Shown here: positions 45,201 to 55,194 of the stretch, piece after piece
Layout of the letters: each line of letters opens with the position of its first letter
Numbering within the stretch: position 1 is the first letter of the stretch
Source of the DNA: Ampullaceana balthica
Taxonomy: Eukaryota; Mollusca; Gastropoda; Lymnaeidae
Direction: 5' to 3'
Assembly (NCBI GenBank): GCA_944989445.1
Contig: CALYLW010000012.1
Coordinates: 723,001 to 787,000, forward strand
DNA: 64,000 nt
Translations under genes and position numbers: made by a program
The notes under the pieces: generated by a model
Told to the model about the DNA's origin: nothing
Database searches by the model: none
Seen by the model: the letters and a program-made list of their open reading frames with translations, nothing else

Positions 45201-45532
45201 GATTGGGGGCATGTTTGATGCAGAAAAGAGACAATATGCTCCACCCGGTGAAGTATATTAGTCGGAAACTGGTTGACAGGGAAACCAGATACTCAACAAT
45301 AGAGAGGGAATGCTTGGCAATAATATGGGGAATTCAGAAATTATCCTACTATTTAATGGGGGCAAGATTTACGCTCCAGTGTGACCACCAAGCGTTAAAA
45401 TATTTGAACACGACTAAATTTGAAAATTCAAGAGTTTCCCGGTGGTCTTTGATGTTACAGGAATACGATTTCAACGTGGAATACATTAAAGGTGAAGATA
45501 ACATTATTGCAGATTTTTTATCGCGACAATAA
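42230..45532 (+). CDS. pol: Pol polyprotein: protease, integrase, reverse transcriptase, RNase H
   Basis: The frame is open from the codon after the gag stop; residue numbers below count from a GTG at 42317. An aspartic protease with DTG is at 32-34. The integrase has a zinc-binding H215, H222, C252 and C255, a catalytic D285, D344 and E380 (35 residues between the last two), and a GPF module at 521-523. A linker with an acidic EEEEED run follows (about 585-590). The reverse transcriptase has D746 and YFDD at 806-809, preceded by FMPFGLATAPATF. RNase H has D957, the TIERE motif at 994-998 and D1023, and the frame ends at residue 1071. Every catalytic residue that I can identify is present. 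In standard Ty3/gypsy pol the integrase comes last; here it precedes RT. The product would be cut by its own protease. Confidence 0.93.
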   Translation, partial: LSKDCKQGRTIQWQGYKPIKGWQSRNTQCVGSMNDIFRKSTGRLNVEKCLLLGKEASLLRDTGCTIVGCRKSLIPKKYRTDQTFTVKLIDGTIKTFETAIVDIKTPYLCGRFLSALFEDPVTDVILGNVRSDEDTPFHHGNVVTRAQNKRNKGGGPQMKTVISTIPKIFEHINLAEEQAKDGGLNKLWQKAKSQRVESTKQGIITFEINNNILYRIFISKIDNSVEKKLVIPKLYRRLVLETAHTTALAGHMSVRRTKYRIFSQYFWPRMSIDIKKFIKSCPICQKARPPGSIKPIELGQMEVIGTPFQKVAIDIVGPLQLSDNRNRYILTLVDMATRWPEAIALKNITTQDVYEALLTIFSRMGFPEEILSDNGPQFSSDMYKQVCELFNIKSSHSSIYHPQSNGMVERLNGTLKGMLRKVADEEPNNWDRFLPAILFAYREVPNETTAMSPYELLFGRKVRGPMSILRKILTNENTTEEGKNTYEYIIDLKNRIKSGLYKTEAITKGKANKYKQYYDQRAREKDIQIGDKVLVLKPKKGNKLALYSEGPFTVTRKLSKFNVEIAKGHKRIVYHLNRLTKFVENNMDNTDANLSAAEKNEKTISGASATVIAEEEEEDVNSEDIKQIPLINVKVNSGIDINKELTETQKRQVDDMVHEYKEIISDIPGKTSAGTHKIELLDSKPINVKPYAIPIHMVQRLKEEISMMLELGIIEETQSPYCSPLVLIKKKDGSIRTCVDYRKLNAITKKVAEVIPNQDKLLEHMNKAKYFTKLDLTKGYWQIPLEEESKEYTAFQGPDGAYQYNFMPFGLATAPATFNKIVKKLFKGVKEVVTYFDDICVYTDDWESHIRVTREVLEILKKAGFTIKPSKLEIGKESIEFLGHRIGAGILKPDMNNINKVLEIKRPKNKKQVRGLVGLIAYYNKFIPNFSTITAPLTDLTKKGKPNNICWTKECQQALDTIQNYLTNNPILVLPDIKEPFIVRTDASTKGLGACLMQKRDNMLHPVKYISRKLVDRETRYSTIERECLAIIWGIQKLSYYLMGARFTLQCDHQALKYLNTTKFENSRVSRWSLMLQEYDFNVEYIKGEDNIIADFLSRQ

Positions 45533-46498
45533 GCAGATATAATGTCCCACTGAGACTGGTAGGATCATGACAGATCTGGTAATGTAATCATAATTAATGA
45601 GCAGAAATCAAACCATGACCGACAAAGACTCGCAGGACAGGTTTATGACAAACAAGTAGAGTTGCTTGTTCATGGGGACTAATTTTGGTAGAAATTGAGG
45701 TCTGGGTCACCTCGGGCCAGTATTATTATTATATGAACATGATTGTAAGGTTTCATAACGATTATGTACTTAGGTTAGTTAGTACTTACGGATGGTTGTA
45801 AATAAATATGAGATGGTTGTATTTTCGTGCTGATGTTTTTTATTATAATTTTTGGCTCCGGGTGACCTCGGGCAAAATTTCATTATAAGGAGATGTAATT
45901 ATTTATATATATATATATTGATGAAATTATGAGATATGATGATAATGATTTTGTTCATGATTATGTGTATTATGATGAATTATGTTGATTACGACTACTA
46001 AATGCACATGATTGTTATATAATTGATTGTAATGGGTTAAATACAATCAGGCTGAAATGTCTATAGTCTGGATAAGTAGTTATCCCTATAACATTATCTC
46101 ATGCTGGAGGTAATCCTGGAATAAATATCTTAAGGAATTTATATGAGGAACCAGTAGAGTCAGTGGGTAAATAGAAAACAATCTAGCGTAAAAATGGTCA
46201 ATTGTTGGATACTAATATGTGAGGCGTTATGACCAGTAGTAGGTCGAAGGTTGGTTCTTTGAGAATTAAGATAATGATAAAGTACGAGTTGCGGATTAGT
46301 GAAGTCGTATAAAGGTACGACCAAGTGGATTTATGCTGTGTGTTGTATATACTAGTTTTTTTTTCATGCCATGTTGTGTATAAAATTATTTTGAAAGATA
46401 TTATTTCATTATGTATATATTATTGTAATTGTAATGTGCAGTGATTCCATGCCCTGACTTTGTTGTATTGTGAGATTCTACCGTAAGTAGAATCTAAC
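45533..46498 (+). other. long 3' untranslated region of the LTR element
   Basis: About 965 bp with no env-like frame. A phrase TGACCTCGGGC (TCACCTCGGGC in the first copy) occurs twice, near 45709 and 45864. A perfect 9-bp hairpin lies at 46473-46495, next to the polypurine tract. Confidence 0.7.
46473..46495 (+). other. perfect hairpin beside the polypurine tract
   Basis: AGATTCTAC and GTAGAATCT pair over nine bases around a CGTAA loop, three bases before the purine run. Confidence 0.75.
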
Positions 46499-46511
46499 GG
46501 AAGAGGGGGGA
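46499..46511 (+). promoter_or_regulatory. polypurine tract
   Basis: GGAAGAGGGGGGA ends two bases before the 3' LTR, as expected for the primer of plus-strand DNA synthesis. Confidence 0.9.
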
Positions 46512-46513
46512 TA

Positions 46514-47156
46514 TGTCAGGGTATGAGAATCACTGCGAATGATTGTTGCGAATGATTGTTGTGAGATTGTTGTGAGCCAGTGTTGGAGTCGGGTCAAGGC
46601 GTTGTTTACGGGTATGAACTCCTATCACGGGAATAATGTCTAGGATGGCTGAGTGAACTTCTGGTCACACGGGATATGTCAGGGACGACCAGAGGACACG
46701 CCAGGGGTCAGTTGAGACCAGTTGGGGGGTATATAAGAGAGTAGTCGAGATGAGTGCGGGATGTGGCAGAAAGCTGTGTAGTTCGGATAGTGTTGTGCGG
46801 TCAGACCGGTCAGGATAGACCGGGGAGTTGCAGGGTTGCAGTAACACAGAGAGCTGAGGTTTAGTGTCGCCCAGAAGCGGTCAGGCTAGGACCGAGGGGA
46901 CTTAAACGCTTTGTGTATTTACGTAGATCTGAAGAGGACTTGAGCATGGGCCCAGGATGGTCGAGTCGGACCGAGGGCATGCTTGAGCATACAGCCAGTT
47001 ATATATAGATGTATTTGATGTCAAGGCAAGACAGCCAGTTGTACAGTTGTACATAGCAGAATAAACATTGCATTGTTATACCGACTTGTGTCATCTCTTG
47101 AGTGTTGTGTGTAGCGGAGAGCAAACAATAATCCACCAACGAATGAGACCTTAACA
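46514..47156 (+). repeat. 3' LTR (643 bp)
   Basis: Starts TGTCAGGG, ends CCTTAACA; same length as the 5' LTR with a single difference seen. Confidence 0.95.
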
Positions 47157-47161
47157 ACCGA

Positions 47162-47226
47162 CATCTCCAGAGAGCGCATTAGTCGGATCTTTGATCTCAG
47201 GGAGAGTTTCTTACTTTGCCATATGT
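47162..47226 (-). mobile_element. LINE-C, 5' part beyond the LTR element
   Basis: The minus strand reads IWQSKKLSLRSKIRLMRSLE and then MS, up to the target duplication, and continues in frame across the insertion into VLLYGCEAWTLTADL on the other side. This joins the two halves of one LINE. The right edge abuts the 30-bp minisatellite, so the LINE is heavily 5'-truncated. Confidence 0.85.
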
Positions 47227-47315
47227 CCAATCTCTAAGACACAACTGACAAATTTCCTAATCTTTAAGAGATAACTGACATATATCCTAATCTCTAAGAC
47301 ACAACTGACATATTT
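47227..47315. repeat. 30-bp minisatellite, middle segment
   Basis: Three diverged copies of the unit found at 39004-39308 (AATCTCTAAGACACAACTGA). Confidence 0.85.
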
Positions 47316-47585
47316 ATCTTACAGACGCTCCTTCCATGCAGAAGATAATTGCGTGCACAGACAATGACGGATGATCTGTTGGCAAGTGATGCAGCGTTCA
47401 GAGGCCATGGGTATGAGGGTTCCACGCATTACCCAGCCGCCTAACTAGTGTTAGGTACCCATTCGAAGCTGGGTGACTCAGGGACGCCCTAGGCCCCGGG
47501 AACAAATCCTTCCCTTCACATGGATTCGATCCCCTGACCATCGGTACGCCAGTCGAGCGCGCTGCCACTCGTCCACCGTGTCCAC
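47316..47585 (-). mobile_element. tRNA-derived SINE (copy 3) with target duplication
   Basis: On the minus strand a tRNA-like head with a B-box-like GGATCGAATCC (47532-47522) leads into the same central domain as copy 1, and into the LINE-A-type 3' tail (ACAGACGCTCCTTCCATGCA on the plus strand, near 47321). ACATATTT is repeated at 47308-47315 and 47586-47593; since both lie in minisatellite units, it marks the insertion point. Confidence 0.88.
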
Positions 47586-47681
47586 ACATATTTCCTCATC
47601 TATAAAGACAACTGACGTATTTCCTAATCTCTAAGACACAACTGACATATTTCCAAATCTCTAAGACACAACTGGCATATT
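47586..47681. repeat. 30-bp minisatellite, right arm
   Basis: About three units of the same array, diverged from the left arm (AAGACACAACTGACATATTT). Confidence 0.85.
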
Positions 47682-48729
47682 ACGACATTGACATGTAGAC
47701 AACCGTATCGTTGACCAAAAAAAAATAGAAACACAGTTTTTAGAAAATGTCTACTGCGAACATGTGTATTTACTTATAATTTTTTTTATCAAATATGGTT
47801 TAGCTCCAAATCTTATAATTTCTAGTTTTAGTTTCATTAATAATTTAGAAATTATTTAGTCACTGTAAATAAAAAATCCAAAAATTGTTAGTGCGGAGAA
47901 AGGAGGACATTCTCTTCTAGGTGCTTGGAAAAAAACAAGTAAAAAAAATCGAATGAGTATTTAAACACAATTTCCTACAAAGAATTTCCGATTTTTTTTT
48001 CAAGAGAAATCATTCTAGAGTCCCACCAAGTCTGTGTCAATAAAATGAACACCGTGCAACAGTCTAACATTAGCATTCAAAAAGCGGGAAAACCCCATTA
48101 ACTTCATTCAAGATTACATTAAAAGTCATTTCAAATCAATAAATCTGAAACTCAACAAAAAAATTGCTATCTACAAATTGTTGCTAAAAATACGGGAGTC
48201 GAACCAAAAGATATTTTTTCAAAAATTCCTTCTCCAACATTGTTCTAAGTTTTATTAGCTATTGTTTGGCGTTTATTTCAACACGATAGCCGTTATGGGT
48301 GCCAGAAAATTGACAAAATACATATATTGTACTTTAAAAAAATTATATTATTTTTTTTTCTCAGGGAATCCATTATAACTTTTCGGTTGTTTTTTTTTGG
48401 CCCCTGCACATCCTTTGGGACCTCCTTAACATATTTGCAAAAGACTCGAACATCTGGTATGGTTCAATGAGTAGTTACTTGCGCAAGCTCAAAAAGACTG
48501 GACAGACATTTCAAATATATAAACGCAATTTTTACCATGGGAAATTGCGTTCAAAAAAAGAAATTTTTCTAGGTGTTTGAGGACGGTGAAAGTTTACTAC
48601 GTGGTCCAAAATATAAAAAATACAAAAATATCCGAGTAAATATTTTCTTCAAGTGACGGTACACGTCGCCTGGAAGTCAAAGTAAACATCATCTAGTGGA
48701 TGAGAGAAACCCTTTGTAGTAAGCACAAA
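47682..48729. other. unannotated AT-rich stretch
   Basis: No feature supported up to the Helitron E start. Confidence 0.5.
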
Positions 48730-48774
48730 TCTATACTAATTAAAGGCAAAGCCCTGACTCATTCACTCACTCAC

Positions 48775-50230
48775 TCATCACCAATTCTCCAACTTCCCTT
48801 GTCGGTAGAAGCATGAAACTTTGGGAAGTTGTTAAGTAGCATCTCACGGCGATAATTGGCGTAAAAGAATTACAAAATTCACACTCATTTGGATCGAGGG
48901 CCTATAAAAATTGAAAATCACCAATTCTCCTATTTTCCGAGTAGGTAGAATTTTGAAACTTTAGGGAGTTGATGAATACACTTTCGCGAAGATAACAAGA
49001 GAAAAAATATTTAAATTTTCACTTACTGTGGGCCGGGGGCCAAAAGGTAGTTTTTTTTCCTAATAATAGCTATACAAAAAACTGAAAATCACTAATTCTC
49101 CTATTTCCAGTGTAGGCAGAAGCATGAAATTTTGGGAAGTTGTTGAGTACACTTTCGCAATGGTAACAGGTGAAAACAATATTTAAATTTTCACTTACTG
49201 TGGGCCGGGGGCCAAAATGTAGTTTTTTTTCCTAATAATAGCTATACAAAAAACTGAAAATCACTAATTCTCCTATTTCCAGTGTAGGCAGAAGCATGAA
49301 ATTTTGGGAAGTTGTTGAGTACACTTTCGCAATGGTAACAGGTGAAAACAATATTTAAATTTTCACTTACTGTGGGCCGGGGGCCAAAATGTAGTTTTTT
49401 TTCCTAATAATAGCTATACAAAAAACTGAAAATCACTAATTCTCCTATTTCCAGTGTAGGCAGAAGCATGAAATTTTGGGAAGTTGTTGAGTACACTTTC
49501 GCAATGGTAACAGGTGAAAACAATATTTAAATTTTCACTTACTGTGGGCCGGGGGCCAAAATGTAGTTTTTTTTCCTAATAATAACTATACAAAAAACTG
49601 AAAATTACTAATTCTCCTTTTTCCAGTGTAGGCAGAAGCATGAAATTTTGGGAAGTTGTTGAGTACACTTTCGCAATGGTAACAGGTGAAAACAATATTT
49701 AAATTTTCACTTACTGTGGGCCGGGGGCCAAAATGTAGTTTTTTTTCCTAATAATAGCTATACAAAAAACTGAAAATCACTAATTCTCCTATTTCCAGTG
49801 TAGGCAGAAGCATGAAATTTTGGGAAGTTGTTGAGTACACTTTCGCAATGGTAACAGGTGAAAACAATATTTAAATTATCACTTACTGGGGCACGGGACC
49901 CAAATGTAGTTTTTTAAAATTATATTAAAAAATGAATTATCACTCATTCTCCAATTCTCAGTGTGGGGAAAAGCATGAAACTTTGGGAAGTCATTGCGCA
50001 CATTCTCCCGACGATAATTGGTAAAAACAAATTTTTAATTTCTCACTCATGGATAGCCGGGAGCCCAAATGCAGTTTTGTTCTTAAATGAGCTTTATTAA
50101 CATTGAAAATCACCAAATCTTCAATTTTCCGTGTAGGTAGAATCATGAAACTTTGGGGAGTTGTTGAGTATAATTCAGCGATGGTAACAGGCACACAAAA
50201 ATAACTTAATTATTACTCCCCAGTGAGCCG
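48775..50230. repeat. 172-bp tandem repeat inside Helitron E
   Basis: Five units between about 49040 and 49900 are almost identical; each holds GTAGGCAGAAGCATGAAATT, TTTCGCAATGGTAACAGGTG and GTGGGCCGGGGGCCAAAATG. Two or three flanking units on each side are clearly diverged. Confidence 0.92.
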
Positions 50231-50261
50231 GGCCCAAACTTAGTTTTTTTTAAATATAAAT

Positions 50262-50695
50262 AAAACAAACCCGTAAAAACAAAGTTTTTGACTATAAATC
50301 CCTTATATATGAGACACAACTAACAGTATTGATTATTTTCAAACATTTACGGACTGACACCGAGTGATGTCCCTTGTCTTTAATAAATGGGGGTGGGACG
50401 TGAGGGGGTGTCGGCACGACGGTCGGCGTCAACACGACGGTCGGCGTCAACTCAAACTCACGTGGAAGTGGGGAAAAAAAACAATAACAAAACAGTGAAT
50501 TTAAATTACATACCTCATATAAGGATAAACTAAAAATGCATTAATTTAATTACGGTACGTTCGATCGATCTGAAATTTTGATACGATGCATTGTTAGGTC
50601 AGACGGGTCCGTGTGCCAAATTTCAGTTCGATCGGATCATGGGAAGTGGGTCATTTTTGACTTCTGTTTTTCCGCCCGCCCGCCCGCCGAGCCCA

Positions 50696-50728
<33 letters not shown>

Positions 50729-50758
50729 CGGCCGCGAAGTTAATATAAGGGATTTAAA
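50262..50758 (+). mobile_element. dispersed short element D-family, copy 6
   Basis: Starts AAACAAACCCGTAAAAACAA and GTTTTTGACTATAAATCCC; ends GTTAATATAAGGGATTT. It keeps the arms CTGAAATTTTGATAC and CAAATTTCAG, then CCCG and GA microsatellites. The first half differs from copies 3-5. Confidence 0.8.
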
Positions 50759-51303
50759 AAAACAAACCCGTAAAAACAAAGTTTTTGACTATAAATCCCT
50801 TATATATGAGACATAACTAACAGTATTGATTATTTTCAAACATTTACAGACTGAATCTGTCTTAACTCAACTTTGCATCATAACCCTAGTGGGGGTGGGT
50901 GGGGGGGAGAGGGGAAAAGTCTGGTCACCGATTCGCTTGACCGAGCTCAGAGTGACACTTAAAATGTAAACAAAAGCGCCCGTCGCTTCGTTGGGTCGCC
51001 TCAATGCGTCAGCTCAAAATTTCACGTGGCAAAAAAACAATAATAAACCGTGAATTGAAATTACATACCTCATATAAGGATAAACTAAAAATGCATTAAT
51101 TTAATTACGGTACATCGATCGATCTGAAATTTTGATACGATGCATTGTTAGGTCAGACGGGTCCGTGTGCCAAATTTCAGTTCGATCGGATCATGGGAAG
51201 TGGGTCATTTTTGACTTCTGTTTTTCCGCCCGCCCGCCCGCCGAGCCCAAGACAGAGAGAGAGAGAGAGACGGCCGCGAAGTTAATATAAGGGATTTAAA
51301 AAC
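50759..51303 (+). mobile_element. dispersed short element D-family, copy 7
   Basis: It follows copy 6 with no gap and has the same ends and 3' half; part of the 5' half (about 50850-51010) differs from copy 6. The GA run is shorter. Confidence 0.8.
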
Positions 51304-52697
51304 TGACTCATTACTAATTCTCCAACTTCCAGTTTAGGTAGAAGCTTGAAAGTTTGGGAAGTTTTTGAGAACATTCCAACGACAATAATTAGAGGAAAAA
51401 AATTCATTCCCACTCATTGGGGCCCGGGGGCCCAAAAGTAGTTTCTTCCTTATAAGAGCTATATAAAAATAGGAAATCATTAATTCTCATATTTCCCGTG
51501 TAGGTAGAAGCATGAAACTTTGGGAAGTTGTTGAGTACACTTCAGCGATGGTAACATGTGAAATAAATATTTAAATTATCACTCACTAGGGGCCCGGGGC
51601 CAAAATGTAGCTTTTCACATTACAAGAGTTAAATAAAATTTGTTTTAACTTTGGATACTAATTAAATGGATTTTGACAAAAATCGGAATACAAAAACTTA
51701 ATAGCCTATATTAAAATAGGGCATTAAAATTGTATTTTTCATTCTTTTCGAGCCGAGGGATCCTAATCTCAATTTTGTAAATGTTTAAGACAATTTTAAC
51801 CATTTGATTTCACACATTTTTTATCCAAATATTGACAAGCAAATATATCCATTATGATCCAAATTGAAACTAACTGTTGTTTTGAATTTTACATCTTACG
51901 CCAATAGGGCCCCCGGGCCCTTATTTTACTTTTTTAATGCGTATAATTTGTATTTTATTCATCACACGCCATTAAACTTTGGAAAGTTTTTAAGTACGCT
52001 CCCACGAAGGTTTGTGCAGTTATTATTTTTTTAAACACCACTTATTAGGGGCTGGGGGCCCGTAATGCCATTTTAAAACATGAGTTATATCAAATGTTTT
52101 CAACAATTGCTACGAGCAGTTGCGTAGCTACGGGAGGGGGAGAAGATCCAAATTCAAAAGTCCCCCGGGCCCCCTTTGAGGGGGGACCCAAATTAGTGTG
52201 CTCCAAAGAGGTTAAACCTCCTGGGTCTCTAAAACTACTAAAGATTCATAGCAATGCCACTAGCTACTAGGTATTTGGATGAATTATTACCAAATTTGAT
52301 ATAAAAAAATAAAATTTTATAGGATAATGAACTCATAACGTCTGTTACTTTGGGGCCGGGGCCCAAAATAATTTTTATCGTAAATTTTTAAAGTTTTATT
52401 TCCAATTAGATTTTTAAAAAAAATAAGTACGTTTAGACACGTATCTCCATTTAATTACCTATATTGAAATCTTCAGGCCTTATGAGATATGCTCATCCTG
52501 CACCCATTTTCCACAGGGGCCCTTAATGTTATTTTATTTCCCATTTGATTTTACACGCCCTAATCAAATAATGCCAAACAAGTATATCCATCATGATCAC
52601 TATTGAAATTAATTGGTGTTTTGATTTGATGTTACGCGGGTTCTTAAGTCTAGCTGCAATCCTAATTTTCCGCTGCGAAACGCGGGTATTTAGCTAG

Positions 52698-53689
52698 TTA
52701 CGTCATAAAGTAAAGCTTTAGTCGCTTCATTTATTAAAACAGGAACCCATCGCTAAAACTTTATGTCCGGTGGCAATAACGAAATATGCGTACGTCCTTT
52801 ATCCGCATTATATCATTTCCATCTATCCGTATATATTTTCATATTCCCGCACCAATGAATGAATAATTAAAACATCTCATTTCCGACACCAAAAAACACC
52901 AAACATATAGCTGCGCTTCAGTAGCTCATGTCTTCCAGCACGTAAGAAGTGCAAGAAAGCCTCAATCCCATACGTCCCCACCCTCTCCACGCTTCCGTTC
53001 TGTGTGACTTTTACGGTAGCCCGCCACTCCTTGTTGGCAATTTTTTTAATATAGAAAAATAGGAGAGGACATGGCGTAGCTGTGCACCATACTTGACACT
53101 GTCACGGTGTGGGAACCGAGTCGCCAAATGTTTTATAAAAGGAAAGCCGCGCAACTGTCACAGTGAATGAACGGATTCGCTTAGACTCCAAATCTGCAAA
53201 AGAAGATCGGTAGAGTGGTAGTTTTAAAAAAAAACATTGTAGTCAGCGTTTTGTATATACAAAGTAATTTATTTCAAAACAAAGGAAAAACAAAATAGCA
53301 TTAGCAATAAAAGAGAATAAAGAGAGATATTAAATTATTTAAAACTATACATTAAATTTTTTAAAATGTTTTAATTAGCAAAATCTAAACAAAAGAAAAG
53401 ACAGATTAAGCATTTTGCAATTTAGAAAGAACAATACAGGAAAAAAAACAACTCAGCTACTTTTCAAGGTAAGTTTCTAAAATCTTTGATGCTTCTTTGT
53501 AATACTTATAAAAAAGTATATTTAAAAAAAACTCAATCTAATCACTTGATTACTTTTGGCTTCTTTAAAAAAAGATTTCATTAGTTTAGTTAGACATTAC
53601 GTCTTGGAGGTTCATGTGGGCCGTTTTGTTTTGCACATCTAATTTGAAACACTTTATTCTTACTCATGCCACACTTTCATCATCGGCCT
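52698..53689. other. unannotated stretch
   Basis: No supported gene; AT-rich with several poly-A runs. Confidence 0.5.
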
Positions 53690-53698
53690 TCTCTCTCA

Positions 53699-53730
<32 letters not shown>

Positions 53731-53932
53731 CCTCTCTCTCTCTCTCCCTCTCTCTCCCTCTCTCTCTCTCCCTATCTCATTCTCTCTATCTCCCACTCTC
53801 TCTCCCCTCTCTCTCTTTCTCTCTCTCGCCCTCTCTCTCTCCCTATCTCCTTCTCTCTCTATCTCTCTCTCCCCTCCCCTCTCTCTCTTTCTCTCTCTAC
53901 CTCTCTCCTTCTCTCTATCTCTCACTCTCTCT

Positions 53933-53964
<32 letters not shown>

Positions 53965-53975
53965 TCCTCTTCCTA
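53690..53975. repeat. CT-rich simple repeat
   Basis: A long (CT)n run with CC interruptions. The serine/leucine-rich frames across it are artefacts. Confidence 0.97.
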
Positions 53976-54690
53976 TTTGTCTTATTGACACAAGAACATT
54001 CACACATACACACATACACGTAGCCATATCAAAAACTGCCGTAAAAGTCAATACCCATGTACATATCACGTATTTCCTTACACCGTATAACAGCCATGGA
54101 ATGATTGACACTGCCCGTGTCGGTTTGACCTGGCCACTTTGATAAAAACTGCAGCGAGGCTCAAGTGGCGCGACCTTATTAGAGGACGAACGCAGCTAAT
54201 GGATCACTTGGTTATCCATTGACCTCAAGGGAAACACTTGGGAGATATACATTATCAAAGGCCGTCACTCAAAAATATACATGATTACAGACAGATTCTA
54301 AGTCTTGTATCTACGTTTTACGTTACATATTTGCCAGGATTTTTTTTTAAAATCTGGTGGTCTTTGTATAGGATTGCTCGTGCTCTAGGGAAATTACGTT
54401 ACCTATCATATGCTCATAAATTAAAATGTAATTAAATGTATTGAAATGTAATAATATGTACATGGATGACATGAAAGTAATGTATAGTACAATGTACATT
54501 ATTTAAATCTATGAAAGTTTTCATTTAAACTGTATAAATAAAAAATTTAAAATAATTCAAAAATAATTTTTATATACGTGATAATTTAATAAAAAAAACA
54601 CTTTGAGCTTTATTAATACTTAGTTTTTCTCTCGTAAAATGTTGGCCATTTTGAAAATCTTTGAGTGATTATTTGGGATTGTTGGATATT
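53976..54690. other. unannotated stretch
   Basis: No feature supported. Confidence 0.5.
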
Positions 54691-54800
54691 TACAAGTTAC
54701 CACATAGTTGTGGCCCATGATCGAAATTTACATGGTACCACATAGTTGTGGCCCATGATCGAAATTTACAAGGTACCACATAGTTGTGGCCCATGATGGA
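54690..54800. repeat. 42-bp tandem repeat, three copies
   Basis: TACCACATAGTTGTGGCCCA occurs three times with ATGATCGAAATTTACA between. Each copy holds an imperfect palindrome CCACATAGTTGTGG. Confidence 0.9.
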
Positions 54801-55194
54801 ATACTTAGGTAAGTCTTTTTGGAGGCCTTATGGTCATAATAAAATATCTTTATTTGTTAAAGATTCTGTTAATCGAATGCATTTTTTCAAAGACTAATAT
54901 ACTAGTGCGCCCACCACCTTAGATAAACAGGCATGAGCACACACCAATGCAAGTAATAAAAAAAACAATAATAAAAGTCTAAAGTATTTATGTTTAGACG
55001 AAACAACTGAGTTCAAACACGTTTGAATCACATAATTGTTTAAACAACTAAATTAAGACAAATAGATTAGACAGTTGCGTTTGTAAAAATATCAACACTT
55101 CATTAACGAAACAAACCTACACCGTCATGATCATCAATTAATCTCTCTATTTTCATAACCTATTAATACATTATTTCTCAATGTTAACCGTAAT
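54801..55194. other. unannotated stretch
   Basis: No feature supported. Confidence 0.5.

Larger units (their letters stand above)
39762..47156 (+). mobile_element. complete Ty3/gypsy LTR retrotransposon with Gmr1-like pol order
   Basis: The 7,395-bp element has 643-bp LTRs, primer-binding site, gag, pol, polypurine tract and a 5-bp target duplication. No env-like frame lies between pol and the 3' LTR. The order in pol is protease, integrase, reverse transcriptase, RNase H. This differs from standard gypsy elements and matches the group named after Gmr1 of cod. Both reading frames are undamaged apart from one UGA between them, and the LTRs are almost identical, so the copy is young. It sits in LINE-C, which sits in a 30-bp minisatellite. 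Confidence 0.93.
48730..52697 (+). mobile_element. Helitron E, about 4 kb, non-autonomous
   Basis: The 5' end is TCTATACTAATTAAAGGCAA at 48730, after an A. The 3' end is CCGCTGCGAAACGCGGGTAT with a CCGC/GCGG hairpin, then CTAG at 52694-52697 before T. The interior has no gene. It contains 172-bp tandem repeats (48775-50230, diverged copies at 51300-51620) and two D-family elements in tandem (50262-51303). Its 3' body is shared with the fragment at 17055-17758. Confidence 0.8.

Noticed and set aside
45533..46513. Possible env gene of the LTR element
   Set aside because: No frame of useful length, signal peptide or membrane segment; the element is a retrotransposon without envelope.
53614..54142. 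Serine/leucine-rich frames across the CT repeat
   Set aside because: Simple-sequence artefact.
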